From Colwellia sp. (GTDB lineage Bacteria; Pseudomonadota; Gammaproteobacteria; Enterobacterales; Alteromonadaceae), in NCBI GenBank assembly GCA_013215385.1, contig JABSOY010000005.1, forward strand, positions 248,001 through 312,000: a stretch of DNA of 64,000 nt, read 5' to 3'. Below are positions 7,585 through 15,324 of the stretch, in pieces (positions within the stretch are counted from its first letter, which is position 1; every line of letters starts with the position of its first letter). The position numbers and the translations under genes were made by a program. The notes beneath the pieces were generated by a model. It did not search any database and was not told the DNA's origin. It saw only the letters and a program-made list of their open reading frames with translations.

Positions 7585-8979
7585 TTAATCATCAGTCGAG
7601 TGGCTAATAATGGGAAGAATGAGTTGAATTTTCGTGCCCGGACAATTGTCAGTGATGCGAATTTTTCCGTGATGAATTTGTACAATTGCATTAACCAAAC
7701 TTAGCCCCAGACCATTGCCGGTAGTATGTCTGCTTTGTTCGACACGATAAAAACGCTGACAAACTTTTTCTCTATCGTCTTTGGGAATACCTATGCCATT
7801 ATCAGCAATCGTTATCGTTAAGTACTCAGCACTTGTTGCGGTAGAAATGATGATGTTACCGTTAGCAGGTGTATATTTAATCGCATTTTCAATACAGTTT
7901 GCCATTGCCTGAAAAAGTAAATCTACATCGCAGAGAAAAGCATATGATCGAGCGTGTACGCTTAATTGCTGATGTTTTTCAATGGCGAGTGGTTGATAAA
8001 ATTCGACAAGGTCAACAAGCAAGAGATTAATATCTATTGATGAAAAGTGTTTACGTTGCTCGCCATATTCTAGGTTTGCAATTCTCAGCAATGCATTAAA
8101 TATATTGATAATATCATCAAGTTCTTGCTTTAATTCAACATGAATATTCGTTATTTGTTCGGGTCTTAAAGACTGCAGTTCAACGGTCTCAAGTTTATTT
8201 CTTAACCGTGTTAAATGTGTGCGAAGATCGTGAGCAATGTTGTCGCTAACTTGCTTAACATCACTCATCAGTTGCTGAATATGAGTTAACATAATATTGA
8301 TGTTGCTTGATAATAAATCAAAATCTTTATTCGAATTATCGCAAGGTATACGAGCAGACAAGTCTCCTTGCTCGATAATATGTTTACACGATAGATTAAT
8401 TTGAGTCAGACGTTTCTTGACAAAATACCCGACAAATATACCTCCAATACCCGCTATAAAAAAAGTGAGAATAAACAGCCAAATCTGCCAAGGAAAACTA
8501 ACCAAGTCGTTATTAACATAGGTAATATCTTGAGCAACAACTAAACGTTTATTGTCATCGATATTACTGACCAAATATTTCACTTTGGTCTCGGGTTCCA
8601 TGATACTTTTGGACGGCTCACTTAAATACCTAAGGCTAGGCGAAGCGCCTTTATCGAGTTGCCAGTTTATATCTGCCGGTAAATGCCAGCTAGTGTCATT
8701 GCTATAGAGTAACCTGCCAGTGTTATCAAATAACATCACTTTAGTATTGGTGAATCTTGCTCTATTGACGCTTTTTTCTAAAGCTTTCAGGCCTGATAAT
8801 TGGTATATATCACGACACGTTTCTGTATATACAGCGAGTAAGCTATGATCTTCTGTGGTATCACTTACCTTACTCAATAGTGCGATCACTGAAATAAGCA
8901 GTGCAAAACAGAAAATACCGCCAAATAACCATGCTTGATAATATATCGGGAGACGTTGAAATTTAATGCTATTCATCAA
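7585..8979 (-). CDS. Two-component sensor histidine kinase (HAMP type)
   Basis: 464 residues: helix 1 at about 16-36, a periplasmic sensor of about 125 residues, helix 2 near 164-187, HAMP (about 188-240), a HisKA box with His250 (NIAHDLRTHLTRLR), then the ATPase domain with ENAIKYTP (N box), DNGIGIP (G1), and GNGLGLSLV (G2). The residue five after the phospho-His is His255, where most kinases of this subclass have Pro (HDLRTPL). That Pro affects phosphatase activity in the family, so the kinase/phosphatase balance may be unusual. The gene overlaps the upstream response regulator by 11 nt. Confidence 0.94.
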   Translation of the reverse strand: MMNSIKFQRLPIYYQAWLFGGIFCFALLISVIALLSKVSDTTEDHSLLAVYTETCRDIYQLSGLKALEKSVNRARFTNTKVMLFDNTGRLLYSNDTSWHLPADINWQLDKGASPSLRYLSEPSKSIMEPETKVKYLVSNIDDNKRLVVAQDITYVNNDLVSFPWQIWLFILTFFIAGIGGIFVGYFVKKRLTQINLSCKHIIEQGDLSARIPCDNSNKDFDLLSSNINIMLTHIQQLMSDVKQVSDNIAHDLRTHLTRLRNKLETVELQSLRPEQITNIHVELKQELDDIINIFNALLRIANLEYGEQRKHFSSIDINLLLVDLVEFYQPLAIEKHQQLSVHARSYAFLCDVDLLFQAMANCIENAIKYTPANGNIIISTATSAEYLTITIADNGIGIPKDDREKVCQRFYRVEQSRHTTGNGLGLSLVNAIVQIHHGKIRITDNCPGTKIQLILPIISHSTDD

Positions 8980-9643
8980 TCATATAACCTGAGCCACGGA
9001 CAGTCTTTAACAAAGGGGTATCAAAGCCCTTGTCTATTTTACCGCGTAATCGACTAACGTGGACATCAATCACATTCGTTTGCGGATCAAAGTGATAATC
9101 CCAGACACTTTCCAATAACATCGTTCTGGTGATAATTTGCCCTTTATGCCTCATTAAATACTCTAACAGTCGAAACTCTCGCGATTGTAAACTGATCGCT
9201 TTATTAGCACGCGTAACCTTTCTAGAAAGTAAATCAATATGTAAATCAGCTACAGTAATGCTTGTTTGTTCTTTATAATTATTATGAGCACGCCGAGAAA
9301 TAGCATCAATGCGTGCGAGTAGTTCGATAAAAGCAAAAGGTTTAACTAAGTAATCATCACAGCCTTGCGCTAAACCCTCAACGCGTTCATCAACACTACC
9401 CAGCGCACTAAGAATTAGAATAGGGGTGGTATTAGCTTGTGCTCGAATCGTTTTTATTAAGGTTAAACCATCAAGTAGGGGTAACATTCTATCAATGAGT
9501 AATACATCATAAATTTCAGTGGTTGCTAAAAATAAGCCATCACGACCATCGAAGGCTTGATCAACAGTATGACCCGCTTCCAATAGCCCCTTACTAATAT
9601 ATCTAGCAAGTTCTTTGTCATCTTCAATCACTAAAATTTTCAT
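8969..9643 (-). CDS. OmpR/PhoB-family response regulator
   Basis: 224 residues. The receiver has acidic pocket E7/D8/D9, phospho-acceptor Asp51 (LLIDRMLP), and Lys in YLVKPF. The winged-helix output domain (about 128-224) contains LQSREFRLLEYLMRHKGQIITR-type signatures and ends in HVSRLRGKID...VRGSGYMI. It is the cognate partner of the kinase that overlaps its 3' end. The sequence resembles QseB/PmrA-like regulators but target genes cannot be inferred, apart from likely autoregulation and the downstream hydrolase. Confidence 0.95.
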   Translation of the reverse strand: MKILVIEDDKELARYISKGLLEAGHTVDQAFDGRDGLFLATTEIYDVLLIDRMLPLLDGLTLIKTIRAQANTTPILILSALGSVDERVEGLAQGCDDYLVKPFAFIELLARIDAISRRAHNNYKEQTSITVADLHIDLLSRKVTRANKAISLQSREFRLLEYLMRHKGQIITRTMLLESVWDYHFDPQTNVIDVHVSRLRGKIDKGFDTPLLKTVRGSGYMIDE

Positions 9644-10112
9644 TGTTGCTCAGTAAACTTAAATCCACCTAGGTTATCTTACTAGCATAACAAAAATCTA
9701 TTTATCAAAACATTACCATTAATTAATGTTTAAACTCATAATTTATAATTTACTATTAAAAACTTATTTGTTCTTTTTATTTAATATTTTTATCGGCGCT
9801 TTATAAATAGATTGCTGATAAAATTTTAAAAAGAGTGTACCAAAATAATGGAAAGTAATACCAATGCATGAGGTCAACCACTAAAGAAGTAACGAATAGC
9901 AGGCTAGTATTGCCAACAGGGCACAGGCTTAACTCAGCTATAGCTAAATTTGACGGGCGTATGAAATGTAGAAAGATTAATTGTACCCTATGTTTTCAAG
10001 CCTATTATTTTCTCATCGTACCGTTAAAATAAGAGTTGAAAACTAACAATTTTAGTTATTCATAAAAGTGCAATAAAACTCCCTTAAACTCTAAAGATTA
10101 AGGAGTACAGCC
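9644..10112. other. Gene-free region between response regulator and EAL gene
   Basis: 469 nt of very AT-rich sequence holding the divergent promoters of the response regulator and the EAL gene. I find no ORF with a ribosome site and no RNA gene. The AAGGAG ribosome site of the EAL gene is at 10100-10105. Confidence 0.5.
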
Positions 10113-10910
10113 GTGCAACATAAACTTTTAGACATTATAAAAAACAAAGCCATTACTACGGTTTTTCAGCCTATATTTAATGTGCAAACAGAAACTATTC
10201 TTGGTTATGAGGCATTGACTCGTGGCCCTAATAATACCGAACTGTATTCACCTGACAAACTTTTCCATTATGCAACGCAGTATGATTTATTATCCGAGTT
10301 AGAAATATTGTGCCGAGATAAAGCGATTACTCGTTTTGCAGAGTTAAAGTTGCAAGGTAAACTCTTTCTAAATATCAGCCCTTTAGTCTTATTAAATAAC
10401 CATCATCCACAAGGCGAAACGATAAAATTTGTTCAGCAGGCAGGTCTAAGCTGCGACCAAATCGTCATCGAACTAAGCGAAAAATACCCAGTCCCCAACA
10501 ATACTATGCTCAGTGCTGCTTTGGCTAAATATCGCCAATTTGGTTTTGATGTCGCTATAGATGATTTAGGTTCAGGCTATTCAGGATTAAAATTATGGAG
10601 TCAGCTAAGACCTGACATTGTGAAAATAGATCGATATTTTGTCGAAAACTGCCATCAAGACAGTTTTAAGCGAAAATTTCTTAAAGCAATTTTTGACTTA
10701 GCACAATCGGCAAAAGCGCAAGTGGTTGTTGAAGGTATTGAAAACATAGATGAATTTGAATTATTGCAAAGGTTAGGCATGGTTTACGCACAAGGCTTTT
10801 ATTTGGCGAAACCAGTATTGGCACCAGCCAGAGCTTACCCCAAATACCTTGATGCTAACTATCAACACAACACACTTCCGGATAAGTTAAAATTTATAGC
10901 TAACGGTTAA
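10113..10910 (+). CDS. EAL-domain cyclic-di-GMP phosphodiesterase
   Basis: 265 residues, GTG start with AAGGAG 7 nt upstream. The protein is almost only an EAL domain. The signature reads YEALTRGP. Metal and catalytic residues are present in LFLNISP, VIELSEK, IDDLGSGYSG, DIVKIDR, VVVEGIEN, and AQGFYLAKP. With these residues intact, hydrolysis of cyclic-di-GMP to pGpG is expected. There is no sensor domain or membrane segment, so control is probably transcriptional. A perfect hairpin overlaps the stop codon. It sits next to, but points away from, the two-component operon. Confidence 0.93.
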   Translation: MQHKLLDIIKNKAITTVFQPIFNVQTETILGYEALTRGPNNTELYSPDKLFHYATQYDLLSELEILCRDKAITRFAELKLQGKLFLNISPLVLLNNHHPQGETIKFVQQAGLSCDQIVIELSEKYPVPNNTMLSAALAKYRQFGFDVAIDDLGSGYSGLKLWSQLRPDIVKIDRYFVENCHQDSFKRKFLKAIFDLAQSAKAQVVVEGIENIDEFELLQRLGMVYAQGFYLAKPVLAPARAYPKYLDANYQHNTLPDKLKFIANG

Positions 10911-10930
10911 GTAAGGTTGCACTTAACCGT
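10903..10930. terminator. Hairpin between EAL gene and convergent peptidase gene
   Basis: ACGGTTAAGT pairs perfectly with ACTTAACCGT across an 8-base loop. The stem includes the EAL stop codon, and TTTT occurs shortly after on the plus strand. It probably serves both convergent genes. Confidence 0.65.
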
Positions 10931-10938
10931 ATATGCTT

Positions 10939-11916
10939 TTATTGATGTGTTAAGCACCAAAAACTAAAGGTATTAGCTTTTAAGTCTGAGCTATTATCTG
11001 TTTGGCTCGTTGAGTATTTACCGGTAAAAAATTCGTAGGGCATATAGCAATAACCTTGGTCGCCAAATTCTTCTCCCCATGAATTCCTAACGATGAAATG
11101 TTTCTTGTCATCATTATAACCTACGGCTAATAATGCATGACCACCGAGCCTTGCTTCATCAGGGTTTGGCATAGTTACTACACCACTGGCGGGGGTTAAA
11201 TAAAAGCTTTTCGGTACCATCATGCCAAAAATAAACGGCATCCCTTTTGACAAAGCTAGCTTAAGTTCAGTAAGTTCGTCATCAAGTGTTAACTTACAAT
11301 AACGACTGATAATATGCTTTTGGGCTTGTGTAATGGCCTGTTTAGAAGGGGTTTCGGTAATAGCCGCCTGAATTTCGGCTTCGTGCTCTGTTAACACTCG
11401 CGTTAATTCGCTTTGTATTTCTGCCATGGTGCCGTTAGCTACGATGGTTTTTAGGCTTTTTGGCAGCAACATCTCAGGATATGGCCATGATTTTTCCGAA
11501 CAAATACCATTTTTAAATAACGATTTTATGCCATTGCGAATATATACAGGTGCATTTATATCTATTTTGTCTTCCATAACGCGTTCATTGTAATAAATAA
11601 ACATTTGTGACGCGTCGATATTACTCGCATTTTCATCGATAAAGGGTTGTGAATCTCTAATTAAATAGAGTTCAGAGGCCACCGCAATCGCACACGCTGA
11701 ACACGAATTAAGTAAACCTTGATTGATTATTTCAGAGGTCAGTTTTTCACGTAAATCTATTTTAGTTAAGCTATGTTCAGCTATTTTTTGTTTAGTCTCT
11801 ACGGGGCAATCAATGTGGCAGTAGTCTGAAGAGTTGCCACCGTGAATATCACAAAATTGATGATCGCGATGATCATGAGTATCAGGTTGAACGGTTCTTT
11901 GATGTAAGGCTTCCAT
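10939..11916 (-). CDS. Cytoplasmic papain-like (C1 family) cysteine peptidase of the RiPP locus
   Basis: 325 residues. The papain signature is recognisable as INQGLLNSCSAC: Gln66 (oxyanion hole) and Cys72 (nucleophile) have the papain Q19/C25 spacing. His260 sits in GGHALLAVGYN and Asn278 in FIVRNSWGEEFGDQGY, completing the triad. There is no signal peptide. Secreted papains have one plus a propeptide, so this enzyme should act in the cytoplasm. The first 40 residues are rich in His, Asp and Cys (DTHDHRDHQFCDIHGG, DYCHIDCP) and look metal-binding. It is divergent from the radical SAM gene, with only 71 nt between them, which suggests a role in processing the modified peptide, for example leader removal. 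That role is inference. Confidence 0.82.
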   Translation of the reverse strand: MEALHQRTVQPDTHDHRDHQFCDIHGGNSSDYCHIDCPVETKQKIAEHSLTKIDLREKLTSEIINQGLLNSCSACAIAVASELYLIRDSQPFIDENASNIDASQMFIYYNERVMEDKIDINAPVYIRNGIKSLFKNGICSEKSWPYPEMLLPKSLKTIVANGTMAEIQSELTRVLTEHEAEIQAAITETPSKQAITQAQKHIISRYCKLTLDDELTELKLALSKGMPFIFGMMVPKSFYLTPASGVVTMPNPDEARLGGHALLAVGYNDDKKHFIVRNSWGEEFGDQGYCYMPYEFFTGKYSTSQTDNSSDLKANTFSFWCLTHQ

Positions 11917-11987
11917 ATCTTTACTTTACTTTGTTAAATAATAACGATTAATCAACATACAATATTTATCTCGTTAGGTCGATACGA

Positions 11988-14027
11988 GTGTCGAAAGTTT
12001 TGTTATTTATACAAAAAATGACTAAAAGGAGCATGGAGTCATTTTACTTGCTAGTATGTCAGTATCTTCATTTTTCTAAGACTATTTATTTCATGCCATC
12101 AACTATCTATTTGATCAATATGCCTTATTCTTCAATTACTCTACCTTCTTTAGCGTTGGGACTTATTGAAAACTATATTAATAAATATGGCCACCAGGTT
12201 GAAACGATATATGGCAATGTTGAATTTTCGACTAAACTGGGTCTCGAACTTTATGCTCAAATAGACAACTCTTTTTTTGAGCATCTTATTGGTGAATGGA
12301 CATTTTCGCGTATCGCCTTTCCAGAAAAAAAGTTAAACGATGAAGGTTTTTTTGCTTTATTTACTGACTTATCCGACACCATAAAAAAACAACTATTATC
12401 GACCAGAGATAAAGCTGAAAACTATATTCACGAATTAGCTAATCGTTTACTAGCGCAGTCGCCGAAAATTGTTGCTTGCACCTCTACCTTCCAACAGAAT
12501 TGTGCGTCATTGGCGCTATTACGCGTGATTAAAGAAAAGAATCATAGCGTAATAACCATGATGGGCGGGGCGAATTGTGAAGGCATTATGGGACAAACCA
12601 TTAGTGAATCGTTCTCATGGGTTGATTATATTTTTTCAGGTGAGTGCGACGACGTTATCGGTAAATTCATCGACAAGTTAATGAAGGATGAATTTATTGG
12701 TGCGCATAATTTACCGCATGGTTTCATTTGCCAAAGAAACGAGGATTTATTGCTTTCACAAAACGAATTATCTGCAAAGCCACCACGTGGTTATATTGAA
12801 GATATGGCTCAGGTTGGTACTCCTATTTATGACAGTTATTTTAGTACACTAAATGATTTGCAATTAACAGAAAAAATTAAACCTGGCTTACTCGCTGAAA
12901 CTTCTCGTGGTTGTTGGTGGGGAGCCAAAAAGCATTGTACCTTTTGTGGCTTAAACGGTGCGAGCATGACCCATCGTGCAAAATCATCAGAGGCTGTGTT
13001 AGCTGAATTTCAAGAACTCCATCAAAAATACAAGATTAATAAATTAGAAATTGTTGATAACATTTTACCAATGGAATACATGAAAACCGTTTTACCGGCA
13101 TTAAGTAAAGAAAAAAAATATAATATATTTTATGAAACTAAGTCTAACCTAAAAAAAGAACATGTCGCACAACTTGCAGAGGCAGGGGTAAAATGGATAC
13201 AACCCGGTTTTGAAAGCCTACACGACGATTTTTTAAAGTTAGTGGCTAAAGGTGCTACGGGTATTCAGAATATTTCAGCACTCAAATGGTGTTTGAATTT
13301 TGGTGTAAGGGTATCGTGGAATTTATTATGCGGTGCACCTAACGAGAAAGCCCATTGGTATGAAGAAATGGCAGAAATAATACCGCTTATTGTGCACTTG
13401 CAGCCGCCACACCACGAACTGATCAAAATACGCTACCCGCGTTTCAGCCCTTATTTTAAAGATCCTGAAAAATACGGTTTAACACTTGCGCCATTACAAA
13501 GTTATCAACATGTTTACCCTTTAACCGGTCAAGCCCTTGCTAATATTGCTTATTTTTTTGATGAAAAATCAACAAAAGAAAAAGATGTTTTTAGCCTAAG
13601 TGTGGGTAATGTTCATGAAGTAGCTGGCCATAAATTACTGCAAGAGCAAGTAACACAATGGTCACAGCAGTGGAGTAGTAGTGCCGCACCTTTACTCTAC
13701 ATGAGTGATCAAGATGAAAGTATTGTTGTTATTGACACCCGAAAGGTGGCAACTAGTTTTACCCATCAGCTAACGGGGTTAACGGCGGTCATATATCGAC
13801 TATGCGAAGAGCCAGTATCAAAAAGCCGTTTGGTTAACAAACTAATTAAACTCGGACTTTCTAGTGATAAAATTGAAGTAAACGAAGCATTAGAAATTTT
13901 AGTGAAGAATAAGTTGTTGTTATCGTTAAGTAACTGCTATTTAGCCTTGGCATTAAAAGGGCCAGCGCCAGCGTTGCCTGAGACTAAAGATTACCCTGCA
14001 GGGTATTTAAATTTTAATGGCAACTAA
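11988..14027 (+). CDS. B12-binding radical SAM RiPP-maturation enzyme
   Basis: Up to 679 residues. The N-terminal part has the cobalamin-binding-like fold (YLINMPYSSITLPSLALGLI start, VACTSTFQQNCASLALL, MMGGANCEG). The radical SAM core carries RGCWWGAKKHCTFCGLNG, with cluster cysteines 309, 317 and 320. This is the CX7CX2C spacing that marks the 'RiPP maturation radical SAM protein 1' family, not the classic CX3CX2C. The C-terminus (about 580-665) is a winged-helix, RRE-like region. B12 radical SAM enzymes often methylate unactivated carbons. Start is uncertain: GTG at 11988 gives the longest form, but the family usually begins near MPSTIYLINMPYSS (12093). Confidence 0.88.
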   Translation: MSKVLLFIQKMTKRSMESFYLLVCQYLHFSKTIYFMPSTIYLINMPYSSITLPSLALGLIENYINKYGHQVETIYGNVEFSTKLGLELYAQIDNSFFEHLIGEWTFSRIAFPEKKLNDEGFFALFTDLSDTIKKQLLSTRDKAENYIHELANRLLAQSPKIVACTSTFQQNCASLALLRVIKEKNHSVITMMGGANCEGIMGQTISESFSWVDYIFSGECDDVIGKFIDKLMKDEFIGAHNLPHGFICQRNEDLLLSQNELSAKPPRGYIEDMAQVGTPIYDSYFSTLNDLQLTEKIKPGLLAETSRGCWWGAKKHCTFCGLNGASMTHRAKSSEAVLAEFQELHQKYKINKLEIVDNILPMEYMKTVLPALSKEKKYNIFYETKSNLKKEHVAQLAEAGVKWIQPGFESLHDDFLKLVAKGATGIQNISALKWCLNFGVRVSWNLLCGAPNEKAHWYEEMAEIIPLIVHLQPPHHELIKIRYPRFSPYFKDPEKYGLTLAPLQSYQHVYPLTGQALANIAYFFDEKSTKEKDVFSLSVGNVHEVAGHKLLQEQVTQWSQQWSSSAAPLLYMSDQDESIVVIDTRKVATSFTHQLTGLTAVIYRLCEEPVSKSRLVNKLIKLGLSSDKIEVNEALEILVKNKLLLSLSNCYLALALKGPAPALPETKDYPAGYLNFNGN

Positions 14028-14123
14028 GATTATTGTTATCTATTAAAGTAAATAACCGCCTTAAATATTTATCAACTAAAATACCTAAGGCTCTTTTGCA
14101 TATGACTAACAATGTCTGGATAT

Positions 14124-14816
14124 TTAAACTGCATTCGCTAATTTAGTGGGAGCAGATTTACAAATATCATCAACCATCAAGGCACTGTAACGAAATGTTT
14201 GAAATGCTGTCATTTCTATAATTCTTAAATGCTGCTCAGTAAGCGGTAAATTATTGATTAAATTTTTAATATCTTGCCCGTGAGCAATATCTATACGAGA
14301 GTGCATTAATATAGTGTCAAATGCTTTGGCAGGCAGGTTTGAGTCTTTAATCATGTCTTTAACAAACTGTTCTGACGATGGGTAAGTTTCAACTGAGCCC
14401 ATATACCCCAAGAAGGCAACGGGGTGATAATGTTTAAGCCAATAATAAACAGAGCCTATCATTGCCGCCGTATGAGGAGAAGGGATACGATTAACAATAT
14501 CATTACGACTAAAACCAAGCACTGCGAGATCATCAATATACCATTCATCGTGATCTGTTTCTTCTGCGATATGTTGCTTCATATATTTGATTAAAGGTGC
14601 ACTTATGGGATCATTAGGCAATTGTTCTGAACACCGTACTACTTCTTCCATCATCGGCACGGTTGCTCTTGCAACACTTTGGTTCATATAAATATATTCA
14701 CTAATAAGTGATGGGAATTCAGAGTGGTTTCTAAATTCATTAAAAGCATTAAATGCTTTTAAACGCATAAAGTGTACGCTTTTTTCAATGCGCTCAAAAT
14801 GAGTTGGCTGAGTCAA
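14124..14816 (-). CDS. Heme-oxygenase-like di-metal oxidase of the RiPP locus
   Basis: 230 residues, TTG start with AAGGAG 7 nt upstream. All-helical, with the ligand pattern of heme-oxygenase-like diiron oxidases (HDO; UndA/BesC/CADD relatives): Glu57/Glu58, His82, Glu85/Glu86 and His89 (HIAEETDHDEWYIDDL), Glu143, and His172-Asp176-His179 (HSRIDIAHGQD). Annotators often call these 'iron-containing redox enzymes'. Known HDOs use O2 for C-C or C-N cleavage, hydroxylation or desaturation. It lies 84 nt downstream of the candidate precursor gene on the same strand, behind a terminator, and is convergent with the radical SAM gene. A second tailoring step on the peptide is inferred. Confidence 0.8.
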   Translation of the reverse strand: MTQPTHFERIEKSVHFMRLKAFNAFNEFRNHSEFPSLISEYIYMNQSVARATVPMMEEVVRCSEQLPNDPISAPLIKYMKQHIAEETDHDEWYIDDLAVLGFSRNDIVNRIPSPHTAAMIGSVYYWLKHYHPVAFLGYMGSVETYPSSEQFVKDMIKDSNLPAKAFDTILMHSRIDIAHGQDIKNLINNLPLTEQHLRIIEMTAFQTFRYSALMVDDICKSAPTKLANAV

Positions 14817-14850
14817 TTTTTAACTCCTTAAAGATGATGGGATTTTAATC

Positions 14851-14883
14851 AAAAAAAAGTTGATGTTACTTTATAACATCAAC
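14851..14883 (-). terminator. Perfect intrinsic terminator between precursor and oxidase genes
   Basis: On the minus strand GTTGATGTTA pairs perfectly with TAACATCAAC around a 5-base loop, followed by eight T residues. It sits in the 84-nt gap after the 57-residue peptide gene. Partial read-through would give much precursor mRNA and little enzyme mRNA, the usual RiPP arrangement. Confidence 0.9.
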
Positions 14884-14900
14884 CTGAAATCAATAATAAA

Positions 14901-15074
14901 TTAAAATATTACGCCTGTGGTAGAAGGAACATCTTTTAATTTTTCGGAGATATTGATGGCATGTTTTACTTCTTCTTCGGATAAACTTTCTATCGCTTTA
15001 ATATTGTCATCATTTAGCTGTGTTTTATCTAAAACTTTAGCGTTATGTAATTTATCGGTATTAGGTGTATTCAT
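14901..15074 (-). CDS. Candidate RiPP precursor peptide, 57 residues
   Basis: The ATG is preceded by an AAGGGA ribosome site. The peptide is acidic and charged over most of its length (for example NIKAIESLSEEEVKHAINI, predicted helical, leader-like). It ends in the short uncharged tail DVPSTTGVIF. There are no cysteines, so lanthionine, sactipeptide or heterocycle chemistry at Cys is excluded. The likely core is the Ser/Thr/Val/Ile-rich tail. The gene has its own terminator and is followed by the di-metal oxidase. Its distance from the radical SAM gene is under 1 kb. I know no named family for it. That it is the substrate is inferred from position, size, terminator and leader-like composition. 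Confidence 0.68.
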   Translation of the reverse strand: MNTPNTDKLHNAKVLDKTQLNDDNIKAIESLSEEEVKHAINISEKLKDVPSTTGVIF

Positions 15075-15324
15075 GGTATTTCCCTTATTAAAATTTAAAT
15101 TGTTAAAGTAATTTTAACCCATTGTCTTTAATCACTTTAATTAAAAAGTAATTATGACTAGAGTAGTACTGTGATAATTGAACATCAAGGTATATTTAAA
15201 AAATAATGCATAAATAACAATTATACTTTGTTTGCTTCTTACTATTCGTTACTATTATTTTATTCGCATTTAAATAATTCAAAACGTTGAACTATTTTTC
15301 CCAAAACAAAAAGAAATTAAAACA

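Noticed and set aside
14917-15111. Plus-strand ORF of 64 codons opposite the precursor candidate
   Set aside because: It has no ribosome site. The opposite strand has one, plus a terminator and a neighbouring gene in the same direction. The plus ORF is a shadow.
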